Source: Butyricimonas muris (GTDB taxonomy: Bacteria; Bacteroidota; Bacteroidia; Bacteroidales; Marinifilaceae). From it: a stretch of 64,000 nt of DNA. The stretch is taken from assembly GCF_046365375.1 (NCBI RefSeq), contig NZ_JBKEIT010000006.1, positions 248,001 through 312,000 of the forward strand. The letters run 5' to 3'. Both the position numbers and the translations under genes were made by a program. Numbering within the stretch: the stretch's first letter is position 1; each line of letters opens with the position of its first letter. Positions 44,375 through 52,009 of the stretch are shown here, one piece after another. The notes below the pieces were generated by a model, which worked only from the letters and a program-made list of their open reading frames with translations, ran no database searches and had not been told where the DNA came from.

Positions 44375-44434
44375 TTCGCCTTCGGCGAGTTGCAGGTTAC
44401 AGGTTGCATTTGCCTTCGGCGAGTTGCAGGTTGC
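44375..44434. repeat. Repeat with palindromic CTCGCCGAAGGCGA-type core, two tandem copies
   Basis: Two direct units, each with CCTTCGGCGAGTTGCAGGTT (44379-44398, 44413-44432). The 52 bases at 44375-44426 recur inverted at 46791-46842 with 47 identical positions. Confidence 0.85.
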
Positions 44435-44454
44435 TTCTCTAGCGTTAGTAATTT

Positions 44455-44473
44455 GTAACTCGCCGAAGGCGAA
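44455..44473. repeat. Inverted partial copy of the same repeat
   Basis: GTAACTCGCCGAAGGCGAA, the reverse complement of the unit start at 44375; together with it, this can fold the intergenic transcript into a stem of about 90 bases span. Confidence 0.75.
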
Positions 44474-44619
44474 CCCTACTCCCCAATCTTTTGTTTGTTT
44501 TTTCGGAAACGTTTGTAAAAAAGCCTTTTTCTGCACTTTAATTTGTTAAATTTTATTTGATTATATTGATATTCAATGTTATAACACTTGTAAAGTTACG
44601 TGTAAATTCTTGTCTAAAA

Positions 44620-44652
44620 TTTGGCTTTATACTATTAACTTTTATACCTTTG
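44620..44652 (+). promoter_or_regulatory. Predicted aspA promoter
   Basis: TTTG (44620-44623), 21-base spacer, TACCTTTG (44645-44652); both elements are exact consensus. Leader of about 115 bases before the ATG at 44773. Confidence 0.75.
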
Positions 44653-44772
44653 CCGGATTAATTTTCTCCGGGTCGTTTTGTATGAGCGAGGGACATTTAG
44701 TGAGTTTTTGACGATCGGGTGAAACTTGAAAGAGATTCAAACGTATTTGGAAATAATTAATCTATAAGAATT

Positions 44773-46185
44773 ATGAAGACAAGAATTGAACATGATTTAC
44801 TCGGCAACAAAGAGGTGCCAATGGATGCTTATTATGGTGTTCAGACTTTGAGAGCAATCGAGAACTTCGCTGGGATTAGCGGTTACACGATCGGAATGTT
44901 CCCGAACTACGTGAAGGCTTTAGCGATGGTAAAATGGGCGGCTGCAAAGGCTAACTATGAATTAGGCTTGATTCCTTCCGATATAACGAATGCTATTACG
45001 GCAGCTTGCGAGGAGATCATTGACGGTAAATTGGCCGACCAATTCCCCGTGGATATGGTACAAGGTGGTGCCGGAACTTCCACGAACATGAATATCAACG
45101 AGGTTGTAGCTAACCGCGCTTTGGAATTATTGGGACATCAAAAAGGTGAGTACGATTATTGTCACCCGAACAATCACGTGAATCTTTCTCAATCCACGAA
45201 TGACGCTTACCCGACATCTTTCCACTTGGCTATAATTTTGACCAATAAAGAAGTTGTGGCAGAGATCAAATTGTTGGTTGATTCTTTCCGTAGAAAAGCG
45301 AAAGAGTTCGAGCACGTGTTGAAAATGGGACGTACCCAGTTGCAGGATGCCGTGCCGATGACTTTAGGTCAGGAGTTCGAGGCTTATGCTTATACTTTGG
45401 AAGAGAATATCGAGCGTCTGAACGAGGCTGCTAAATTGTTCTTGGTCGAGAACATGGGTGCCACGGCTATTGGTACGGGTATCAATTCAGAACCGGAATA
45501 TGCTGAAATCTGTGCTCGTGAATTGCGTATTATCAGTGGTGAAGAGTTCGTGTTAGCACCGAACCTGATTGCCGCTACGCCTGATACCGGGGCTTGTGTA
45601 TCCTATTCTTCCGAATTGAAACGTTTCTGCGTTCAATTGTCCAAGGTATGTAACGATTTGCGCTTGTTGTCCAGCGGTCCGAGATGCGGATTGAACGAGA
45701 TCAACTTGCCGCCGATGCAACCGGGATCTTCTATCATGCCGGGTAAAGTAAATCCGGTTATCCCTGAAGTGGTAAACCAAGTTTGTTTCCGTGTAATCGG
45801 TAACGATACGACCGTGATGATGGCTGCTGAAGCCGGTCAGTTGGAATTGAACGTGATGGAGCCGGTGATCGTGTACGCTATATTCAACTCTATGCAGATG
45901 TTGATTAAAGTTATGGATCGTTTGAGAGTGTTGTGCGTTGACGGAATCACTGCTAACGTTGAGCGTTGCAAGGATATGGTAATGAACAGTATCGGAATCG
46001 TTACCGCGTTGAATCCGACGTTAGGATATGAAAATTCTTCTCGTATTGCCAAGAGAGCCTTGTCGGAGAACAGAAGTGTTTACGATTTGGTACTGGAAGA
46101 AAAGTTGTTGACTAAGGAAGAGCTAGATAACGTTTTACGTCCGGAATTAATGATTGCACCGAAAAAATTTTATAAGAAAAAGTAA
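44773..46185 (+). CDS. aspA: Aspartate ammonia-lyase
   Basis: A 470-residue fumarase/aspartase superfamily enzyme. The family signature GSSIMPGKVNP is at 318-328, with the catalytic serine in it; GGAGTSTNMNINEV near 97-110, HPNNHVNLSQSTNDAYP near 133-149 and the LDLGRTQLQDA-type segment (KMGRTQLQDAVPM near 183) line the active site. The start MKTRIEHDLLGNKEVP is typical of aspartase rather than fumarase. It converts L-aspartate reversibly to fumarate and ammonia, feeding fumarate respiration in anaerobic Bacteroidales. It has its own consensus promoter with a ~115-base leader and is flanked on both sides by copies of a palindromic repeat. Confidence 0.95.
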   Translation: MKTRIEHDLLGNKEVPMDAYYGVQTLRAIENFAGISGYTIGMFPNYVKALAMVKWAAAKANYELGLIPSDITNAITAACEEIIDGKLADQFPVDMVQGGAGTSTNMNINEVVANRALELLGHQKGEYDYCHPNNHVNLSQSTNDAYPTSFHLAIILTNKEVVAEIKLLVDSFRRKAKEFEHVLKMGRTQLQDAVPMTLGQEFEAYAYTLEENIERLNEAAKLFLVENMGATAIGTGINSEPEYAEICARELRIISGEEFVLAPNLIAATPDTGACVSYSSELKRFCVQLSKVCNDLRLLSSGPRCGLNEINLPPMQPGSSIMPGKVNPVIPEVVNQVCFRVIGNDTTVMMAAEAGQLELNVMEPVIVYAIFNSMQMLIKVMDRLRVLCVDGITANVERCKDMVMNSIGIVTALNPTLGYENSSRIAKRALSENRSVYDLVLEEKLLTKEELDNVLRPELMIAPKKFYKKK

Positions 46186-46250
46186 CCTAACATGTTTAAT
46201 TTCGTAAATATTGCTGTATCTTAGCAAAACTAAATTTTAAATATAAGGTT

Positions 46251-46733
46251 ATGAAGAAAAGTTTTAATCGGTTTGTTGCAGTTGCTTTAATCGCTGCTTC
46301 ATCAGTTGCTTTGAGCGGATGTTTCGGCTCTTTCGCGTTAACATCTAAATTGCATAATTGGAACAGTGGAGTTTCTGATTCTAAATTCGTGAACGAGTTG
46401 GTATTTTTGGGATTATGCATCCTTCCGGCATACGAATTGTGCTGCTTGGGTGATGCTTTGATCTTCAACTCTATCGAATTCTGGGGTGGTAACAATCCTG
46501 TTGCCATGAAAGCCGGAGATATCGAGAAAGATCAAGTGATGTTTGCAGGTAAATCTTACACTGTAACCAAAACTATGAACAAAATGGAGATCTCTAGCGA
46601 AGAATCTGACGCTGTTGCTGAATTCCAATATTATCCGGAAGAGGATGCTTGGTATCTGATGAACGGTCAAGAAAAACAAAAATTGATGAAAAACACGAAG
46701 AAGATGATGAAAGCAGTTGTTGCTCTTCACTAA
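46251..46733 (+). CDS. DUF3332 lipoprotein-like protein
   Basis: A 160-residue protein with lipobox LSGC (C24), followed by CFGSFALTSKLHNWNSGVSD, the DUF3332 pattern, then a hydrophobic stretch with two cysteines (ELCCLGDALIFNSIEFWGG, near 62-80), and a beta-rich end (GQEKQKLM). It lies 65 bases after aspA. A TATCTTAG box, two mismatches from the -7 consensus, is upstream, so it may be read through from aspA or from its own weak promoter. Function unknown. It ends before a strong terminator. Confidence 0.85.
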   Translation: MKKSFNRFVAVALIAASSVALSGCFGSFALTSKLHNWNSGVSDSKFVNELVFLGLCILPAYELCCLGDALIFNSIEFWGGNNPVAMKAGDIEKDQVMFAGKSYTVTKTMNKMEISSEESDAVAEFQYYPEEDAWYLMNGQEKQKLMKNTKKMMKAVVALH

Positions 46734-46753
46734 TTTTTCGGAATATAGAGAAT

Positions 46754-46784
46754 AAAAAAGGACGTCGAAAGGCGTCCTTTTTTT
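46754..46784. terminator. Intrinsic terminator after the DUF3332 gene
   Basis: A-run and GGACG (46760-46764) pair with CGTCC (46773-46777) and a T-run, giving an A-rich/T-rich hairpin that can act in both directions (DUF3332 and recG converge here). Confidence 0.8.
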
Positions 46785-46790
46785 GTCGTG

Positions 46791-46842
46791 TAACTTACCG
46801 AAGGTAAATGCAACTTGTAACCTGCAACTCGCCGAAGGCGAA
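46791..46842. repeat. Inverted copy of the 44375 repeat, next to the recG stop
   Basis: 52 bases matching the reverse complement of 44375-44426 at 47 positions. It ends two bases before the recG stop codon. Confidence 0.85.
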
Positions 46843-46843
46843 T

Positions 46844-48952
46844 TTAGCTGATGTATCGCCAATTGATTTTTGTCTTGAAGAGCCGTTTTACTTGTGTGGC
46901 GAAGGTTTGGTTTTCTTCTTTTTGCAGGGAAGGATCATCTTCCAGAATAATCGTGGCGGCTTGGGCGGCTTCATTTAGTATACGTCCGTCCTTTCCGAGG
47001 TTGGCTACCCGCAGGTTGCAGGTGAGTCCACTTTGCTGGGTGCCCTCGATATCTCCCGGTCCGCGTAGCTTCAAATCGACTTCCGCTATTTCGAAACCGT
47101 CGTTCGTGGAAGTCATCGTTTCGATGCGTTTGCGTGATTCGTTGGAAAGTTTGTACGAGGTCATAAGAATGCAGTAAGATTGATCTGCACCCCGCCCCAC
47201 GCGTCCCCGGAGTTGATGAAGTTGGGACAGACCGAAACGTTCGGCGCTCTCGATGACCATAATGGAGGCGTTCGGGACGTTCACGCCGACCTCAATGACG
47301 GTAGTGGCTACCAATATCCGGGTTTCGCCGGATGCGAAACGCCTCATGTGTTCGTCCTTGTCGGCAGGTTTTAATTTACCGTGCACGATGCCTGCTTTAT
47401 AGCCGAGCGGGTCGAAATAACTCATCACGTGTTCATAGCCCTCTTCCAGATTACGGTAATCCATTTTCTCGGATTCGGAAATGAGCGGGTAGACAATGTA
47501 TGCCTGCCGTCCGAGTTCCAGTTCCTTCTGGATAAATTTGTAGACTTGCAAGCGTTTATTCTCGAAAGCGTGGTGAGTCGTGATTGGTTTCCTGCCCGGT
47601 GGCAGTTGGTCGATCACGGATACGTCCAAATCCCCGTACAGCGTCATTGCCAACGTTCGAGGAATCGGGGTGGCGGTCATGACCAGCATGTGGGGCGGAA
47701 TCGTGTTCTTCTGCCAGAGTTTGGCACGCTGGGCGACGCCGAACCGATGTTGCTCGTCGATTACGACAAGCCCGATATTTTTGAAACTAACCACGTCTTC
47801 CAGTAGGGCGTGAGTTCCAATCAGTATTTGTAACCTGCCGTCGGAAAGGGCATCATGCAGTACATCCCGCTCTTTCTTTTTGGTTGATCCTGTCAATAGC
47901 CCCACGCTAATGGGGGTATTTTTCAAAAGTTCGGAAATCGTTTCGTAATGTTGCGTGGCAAGGATTTCGGTAGGCGCCATGATGGCTGCTTGAAAACCGT
48001 TATCCAGAGCGATAAGCATGCACATTACGGCAACCAGTGTTTTCCCGCTTCCCACATCGCCTTGTAGCAGGCGATTCATTTGTTTCCCCGACCCGCAATC
48101 GGAACGAATCTCCTTGATTACCCGTTTTTGGGCATCGGTGAGGGGAAAGGGGAGGTGATTGCGGTAGAAATCATTGAAGTAATTCCCCACCACGGTAAAC
48201 GGATGGCCTTGGAATGCCGCTTTCCGGTTGAATTTGAGTTTTAATATATTGAGTTGGATATAGAACAACTCTTCGAACTTCAGGCGATACTGGGCATTGC
48301 GCAACATATCCGGGTTCTCCGGGAAATGAATATTGTACAGAGCCTCGTGCAGGTAGATCAAATTGTGCTTTTTGATAAACCATGCCGGGAGGGTTTCCTG
48401 TATGCGGCCGTTGATAGCTTTGAAGATATTTGCTTGAATCTTGTTGATTACGCGGGAGGTCAGATAGCTTTTTTTCATCTTCTCCGTGGTCGGGTAGATA
48501 GCTTGAAAACCCACGAGTTGTTTGGCGTTTGCCTCGTACAAGTCAATTTCGGGATGCACGATATTCAATTTGTGGTTGAACACGGATGGTTTCCCGAATA
48601 TCAGGTATTCTTTCTCGGGCAGGATTTGGCTGGTCAAGTATTTGTAGCCGGTGAACCAAACCAGTTCCAGTTCCCCCGTGCCGTCGTATGCGGTGGCAAC
48701 CATACGGGTCTGTTTTCCAGTTCCCACGGCGGACAGGTTCATGATTTTGGCTTTGACTTGTATGTACGGGAGCTCGGACGAGAGTTCTCCTATGGTATAT
48801 ATCCGGGTGCGGTCGATGTACTTGTACGGGATATAATAGAGCATATCCTCGTAACTTTGGATGCCCATTTCCTGCTCCAATAGCGATGCCCGTTTTTCTC
48901 CGACGCCCGGGATAAACTTTATATTCAGTCCTGCCAGTTCCAAAATGCTCAT
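46844..48952 (-). CDS. recG: ATP-dependent DNA helicase RecG
   Basis: A 702-residue superfamily-2 helicase. The N-terminal wedge/OB domain (about 1-230) begins LNIKFIPGVGEKRASLLEQE; Walker A GDVGSGKT is near 298, DEQH near 397, MTATPIPRTLAMT near 425, and the motif VI segment QLRGRVGRG near 596. The C-terminal TRG-like part contains ADVDLKLRGPGDIEGT-type residues (EVDLKLRGPGDIEGTQQSG). It reverses stalled replication forks and branch-migrates Holliday junctions. Length and motif order are normal. It is transcribed towards DUF3332 and ends against the repeat copy. Confidence 0.96.
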   Translation of the reverse strand: MSILELAGLNIKFIPGVGEKRASLLEQEMGIQSYEDMLYYIPYKYIDRTRIYTIGELSSELPYIQVKAKIMNLSAVGTGKQTRMVATAYDGTGELELVWFTGYKYLTSQILPEKEYLIFGKPSVFNHKLNIVHPEIDLYEANAKQLVGFQAIYPTTEKMKKSYLTSRVINKIQANIFKAINGRIQETLPAWFIKKHNLIYLHEALYNIHFPENPDMLRNAQYRLKFEELFYIQLNILKLKFNRKAAFQGHPFTVVGNYFNDFYRNHLPFPLTDAQKRVIKEIRSDCGSGKQMNRLLQGDVGSGKTLVAVMCMLIALDNGFQAAIMAPTEILATQHYETISELLKNTPISVGLLTGSTKKKERDVLHDALSDGRLQILIGTHALLEDVVSFKNIGLVVIDEQHRFGVAQRAKLWQKNTIPPHMLVMTATPIPRTLAMTLYGDLDVSVIDQLPPGRKPITTHHAFENKRLQVYKFIQKELELGRQAYIVYPLISESEKMDYRNLEEGYEHVMSYFDPLGYKAGIVHGKLKPADKDEHMRRFASGETRILVATTVIEVGVNVPNASIMVIESAERFGLSQLHQLRGRVGRGADQSYCILMTSYKLSNESRKRIETMTSTNDGFEIAEVDLKLRGPGDIEGTQQSGLTCNLRVANLGKDGRILNEAAQAATIILEDDPSLQKEENQTFATQVKRLFKTKINWRYIS

Positions 48953-49009
48953 TTAAATTTAATAGTATCGAATTTCACGAACGAAAGTAAAAAAAATAGA
49001 TGACTTTAG

Positions 49010-49040
49010 TTGAGCATGTCGGGAATAAATTTTATTTTCG
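49010..49040 (+). promoter_or_regulatory. Candidate promoter of the methyltransferase-like gene
   Basis: TTG (49010-49012), 20 bases, TATTTTCG (49033-49040), one mismatch from the -7 consensus; leader about 33 bases. Confidence 0.45.
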
Positions 49041-49076
49041 TAGGATAAATAATATAGATTAATTGTTCGTCGGGAG

Positions 49077-49697
49077 ATGTATAATTATTTGAAACAACGG
49101 TTTAAGCACGCTATTCGATTTCGTCACAAGAGAGGGTACGGGGTACATTCCCCTTTTGTGTTTGACTTGATCACGAACGTGATAAAGGAAAAGGCGGAGT
49201 ATTATGATTTCGCGCGTATCGAGGCAATGGGCAATGTCCGGGAGAAAGAACGAAAGTTATACCGGTTGATTTTCCGGTTGGCGGATTATTTTTCGTTTCG
49301 GGAGGTATTATGCGTGGGAGTGGAGAACCCGTGGGTGTCCCGTTATTTAGCCGCGGTCTCAAAGCAGATGAACGTGTTGAACGGGGGACATGATTGTCCC
49401 GGGGCGGAATACACGGGACGTGTGACTCCCGCGGAGATGAAAGGAAGGGAGATAGACTTGCTGTTTTTAGGACGTGCATTCGAGGCGGATTGGCATGAGT
49501 CTTGGGAAGAGGTTTTGCAGGAACGCAAGAAAGGGCCTTTGTGCGTTGTGATAAAAGACATTTACAAAGGTCGGTTTAATTCCCTCGTCTGGCGGCAATT
49601 GCGTCAAGAAGGAACGGTGTCGATAGATATGATGTGGTACGGGATTGTTTTTTTCGATGAGCGGTTGCAAAAGGGGAGGTATAATTTAATAATTTAA
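49077..49697 (+). CDS. Methyltransferase-like protein, Bacteroidetes family
   Basis: A 206-residue cytoplasmic protein. It starts RFRHKRGYGVHSPFVFDLI near 14-32, the hallmark of a Bacteroidetes family annotated as class-I SAM-dependent methyltransferase-like; the SAM-binding glycine loop is weak (EVLCVGVENPWVSRYLAA near 76-93) and a DLLFLGR strand follows near 125. No catalytic motif is clear, so enzymatic activity is uncertain. It precedes the cobalamin adenosyltransferase by about 90 bases of AT repeats. Confidence 0.6.
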   Translation: MYNYLKQRFKHAIRFRHKRGYGVHSPFVFDLITNVIKEKAEYYDFARIEAMGNVREKERKLYRLIFRLADYFSFREVLCVGVENPWVSRYLAAVSKQMNVLNGGHDCPGAEYTGRVTPAEMKGREIDLLFLGRAFEADWHESWEEVLQERKKGPLCVVIKDIYKGRFNSLVWRQLRQEGTVSIDMMWYGIVFFDERLQKGRYNLII

Positions 49698-49785
49698 TAA
49701 TTTACGATTTATGAATTACGATTTACGATAAAAAATTAGTTCGTGGAGAGTAATCATAAATCTAAAATTTAAAATCTAAAATTGA
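49698..49785. repeat. AT-rich ATTTACGATTT / AAATCTAAAAT repeat block
   Basis: Left half has TTTACGATTT units, right half AAATCTAAAAT-like units. The right half ends two bases before the ATG at 49786. Confidence 0.7.
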
Positions 49786-50346
49786 ATGAAGGTTTACACG
49801 AAAACAGGGGATAAAGGAACTACGGCATTAATCGGGGGAACTCGGGTGCCGAAAAATAATATACGTTTGGAAGCGTATGGCGGGGTGGATGAGTTGAATA
49901 GTCATTTGGGAATGATCCGGTCGTACCCGATTGACGAGGTTAGTGTGAAAGAGTTGATAGAGATTCAAAACGTGTTGTTTGTCGTGGGTGCGAACCTTGC
50001 GACGGATACCTCGGTGAGTAATATGCAAAAAAAGATGCCCTGCACGGAAGAGGACGTAGCTTTTCTAGAGCGGGCAATTGACCGGATGGACGAGGAATTA
50101 CCACCTTTGCAATATTTCGTGCTGCCGGGGGGACATCCTGCCGTGTCGGCTTGTCATATCGCTCGCACGGTTTGCCGTCGGGTGGAACGTCGGATTATTG
50201 ACATGGGCGAGGAAATCGAGGTCGAGGACGTGATTGTACGTTACGTGAACAGGCTTTCCGATTACTTGTTTGTACTGGGACGTAAGCTGGCAAAAGATTG
50301 CGGTTTGGAAGAAGCCAAGTGGATTCCGAGGAAAGATAAATACTAA
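49786..50346 (+). CDS. PduO-type cob(I)yrinic acid a,c-diamide adenosyltransferase
   Basis: A 186-residue PduO-family protein. The family start is VYTKTGDKGTTALIGG (residues 3-18), with the ATP-binding TKTGDKGTT, followed by RLEAYGGVDELNSHLG near 29-44 and the C-terminal RTVCRRVERRI near 128, whose arginines bind ATP. It transfers adenosyl from ATP to cob(I)alamin to give coenzyme B12 for methylmalonyl-CoA mutase and related enzymes. ATG start directly follows an AT-repeat block and 43 bases separate it from DUF2461. Confidence 0.93.
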   Translation: MKVYTKTGDKGTTALIGGTRVPKNNIRLEAYGGVDELNSHLGMIRSYPIDEVSVKELIEIQNVLFVVGANLATDTSVSNMQKKMPCTEEDVAFLERAIDRMDEELPPLQYFVLPGGHPAVSACHIARTVCRRVERRIIDMGEEIEVEDVIVRYVNRLSDYLFVLGRKLAKDCGLEEAKWIPRKDKY

Positions 50347-50389
50347 TTGATTCCGTGTTCAATCATAAATCTTAAATCTTAAATCATCA
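50347..50389. repeat. AAATCTTAAATC repeats before DUF2461
   Basis: CATAAATCTTAAATCTTAAATCAT just before the ATG at 50390; no spaced Shine-Dalgarno is seen. Confidence 0.6.
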
Positions 50390-51052
50390 ATGCAAGAGAT
50401 ATTTCGTTTTTTAGAGGCATTAAGAGAGAATAACGACCGGGATTGGTTTCATGCCAATAAAGAGTGGTATTTGAGAATAAAGGCAGAACACGAGGCATTT
50501 ATTAATCGTGTCATAGCGGCGTTGGCTGTCGTGGAACCGGAGGTCGAGGGGTTGGAAGCGAAAGATTGTATCTTCAGAATTTACCGGGATACGCGTTTTT
50601 CCCCGAACAAGCAACCCTACAAGACACATATCGGGGCGTACATGGTGAGGGGCGGTAAAAAGAGTCCTCGTTCGGGGTATTACGTGCATATCGAACCGGG
50701 TAACTGCTTGCTTGCCGGGGGAGTGTGGTGTCCGGAGCCATCTTTGTTGAAAGCGTTGCGGCAAGACGTGTATGATAATATTGATGAATTCACGGATATT
50801 GTTCGGGATAAAGAGTTTGCCAAGTATTACCGGTTGGACGGAGAAAAATTGAAGAAAGTACCCGCTCCTTTCCCGAAGGACTTCCCGGAGGCAGAAATGT
50901 TGAAATTCAAGGCGTATACTGTTACTCACGGTGTGCCGGATGCGTTTTTCGAGGGTGAGGATGCGGTCGAGAGGGTGGTTGACCGTTTGTTGTTGATGAA
51001 ACCTTTTCATCGTTTCTTGAATTACACGGTGGAAGAGACGTGGAATAATTGA
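50390..51052 (+). CDS. DUF2461 domain protein (TIGR02453 family)
   Basis: A 220-residue cytoplasmic protein with the DUF2461 pattern: FLEALRENNDRDWFHANKEWY near 5-25, RIYRDTRFSPNKQPYKTHIG near 61-80, GYYVHIEPGNCLLAGGVWCP near 95-115, and the FLNYTVEETWNN end. The family is widespread and functionally uncharacterised. The stop codon lies inside a 26-base repeat that recurs inverted at 59919-59944. Confidence 0.93.
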   Translation: MQEIFRFLEALRENNDRDWFHANKEWYLRIKAEHEAFINRVIAALAVVEPEVEGLEAKDCIFRIYRDTRFSPNKQPYKTHIGAYMVRGGKKSPRSGYYVHIEPGNCLLAGGVWCPEPSLLKALRQDVYDNIDEFTDIVRDKEFAKYYRLDGEKLKKVPAPFPKDFPEAEMLKFKAYTVTHGVPDAFFEGEDAVERVVDRLLLMKPFHRFLNYTVEETWNN

Positions 51053-51072
51053 AAATGGAGAATTGAAAATTG
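51047..51072. repeat. 26-base dispersed repeat (copy 1)
   Basis: AATTGAAAATGGAGAATTGA onward, 26 bases, present inverted and without mismatch at 59919-59944. It overlaps the DUF2461 stop codon. Confidence 0.85.
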
Positions 51073-51101
51073 AAAATGAACGTGTTTTTCCTTTGAATGG
51101 C

Positions 51102-51132
51102 TTTGATAATAAGGGGAAAAGTCGTATATTTG
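51102..51132 (+). promoter_or_regulatory. Consensus promoter of the antitoxin gene
   Basis: TTTG (51102-51105), 19 bases, TATATTTG (51125-51132), exact consensus at both elements. The start codon is 5 bases beyond the -7 box, so the mRNA should be leaderless or nearly so. Confidence 0.75.
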
Positions 51133-51136
51133 TAGT

Positions 51137-51307
51137 ATGGAAAAAACAAAAGAAAAAATGCCGCAGCTAGTGAAAAACGCCACGGTCCGGGAAGAGATTT
51201 TGCAGGGAATGATAACCTCGTTTCAATTGGAAGGAATAAAGATTTCCCAAGAGACGGCGTACACTATTCTGGAACGGGTGAATTTGAAACTTAAAATGCG
51301 TAAGTAA
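51137..51307 (+). CDS. VbhA-like class I Fic antitoxin
   Basis: A 56-residue protein not obvious by length alone. It has the short helical architecture of VbhA-type antitoxins, with the inhibitory motif S-x-x-x-E-G: SFQLEG at residues 28-33, preceded by REEILQGMIT and followed by IKISQETAYTILERVN. In class I Fic systems this helix blocks ATP binding at the Fic active site and prevents AMPylation. A Fic gene lies tail to tail on the other strand, sharing 17 bases at the 3' ends (51291-51307). A consensus promoter ends 5 bases before the ATG. The convergent arrangement is unusual; most such antitoxins are encoded upstream on the same strand. Confidence 0.75.
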   Translation: MEKTKEKMPQLVKNATVREEILQGMITSFQLEGIKISQETAYTILERVNLKLKMRK

Positions 51308-51866
51308 TGATCTTTTCCATTCTGGAGTAGTCTTTGCGGGCTACTTGCTGAACGGCTATAATATACTCGTCGAAATTCACTCGTCTGAAATTCAATCCTG
51401 TATAACCTTGTTTGCGAGCCATTAGATTGGCAAGTATACGTGCTGTCCGTCCGTTTCCCTCCCGGAATGGATGAATGAAAAGCAATTCCCCGTGTACTTT
51501 GGCGATGTCCTTGATTAACTCCTCTTGATGAGCGTAGTGATCCGGAAGATGTGCCAGTATCTCTTCTTCAAAAATTCGCATATTATCCGGGATAAAGCGT
51601 CCGGCCGGAAAGACGAATCCCCCTTTCGATACATTCACGGAGCGGAAATGCCCGGCAAAAGAGTAGAGTTCTTTTAACGCGGTACGGTGGATGTCGCAAA
51701 TGTATTTTATCGTGAATTTCGTTTTGGGCGTCAGGTTCTCTGTAAATAGAATTTCGGCAGTCAAAAAGCCCTCGAACTCGGCATTGTGTATTGCTTCCTC
51801 GTCGGTAAGTCCGAGTAAGTTGTGGAGTATTTCACCCTCTTCACCATTGGTCGAGTATCTGTTCAT
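51291..51866 (-). CDS. Fic/DOC family protein (class I, AMPylator type)
   Basis: A 191-residue protein with the complete canonical Fic motif HPFREGNGRTAR at 132-143, including catalytic H132, the phosphate-binding GNGR and both arginines. The upstream flap segment is SVNVSKGGFVFPAGRFIP. The N-terminal ~60 residues (LLGLTDEEAIHNAEFEGFL) are typical of short Fic proteins. It would transfer AMP from ATP to a target. T6xxxEG at residues 6-11 matches the inhibitory pattern by sequence but is not in the usual helix position. The convergent VbhA-like gene shares 17 bases with its 3' end, and a consensus promoter lies upstream. Confidence 0.9.
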   Translation of the reverse strand: MNRYSTNGEEGEILHNLLGLTDEEAIHNAEFEGFLTAEILFTENLTPKTKFTIKYICDIHRTALKELYSFAGHFRSVNVSKGGFVFPAGRFIPDNMRIFEEEILAHLPDHYAHQEELIKDIAKVHGELLFIHPFREGNGRTARILANLMARKQGYTGLNFRRVNFDEYIIAVQQVARKDYSRMEKIITYAF

Positions 51867-51882
51867 GGCGTTCGATTTGCTT

Positions 51883-51914
51883 CAAAGTTATGGAAATCTG
51901 TCAATATCACCAAA
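51883..51914 (-). promoter_or_regulatory. Consensus promoter of the fic gene
   Basis: Minus strand: TTTG (51914-51911), 20 bases, TAACTTTG (51890-51883), exact match to both elements. Transcription would start about 12 bases before the ATG. Confidence 0.75.
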
Positions 51915-52009
51915 TTTATTTAAGATTTATGATTTATGATTTGTGATTAACCGCTATCTTTGTCATTCGGTAAAGCCGAGTTACAAGTTGTAATTATTAT
52001 AAGATAACA

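Larger units (their letters stand above)
44374..44772. other. Intergenic region between the fimbrial cluster and aspA
   Basis: About 400 bases with no gene. The left part is made of repeat copies (44375-44473) and the right part has the aspA promoter at 44620-44652. The fimbrial cluster has no obvious terminator apart from possible folding of the repeats. Confidence 0.7.

Noticed and set aside
51834..51866. T6-x-x-x-E10-G11 in the Fic protein as an internal (class II) inhibitory motif
   Set aside because: It lies at the extreme N-terminus, not in the helix that normally carries it, and a separate 56-residue antitoxin has a better placed motif.
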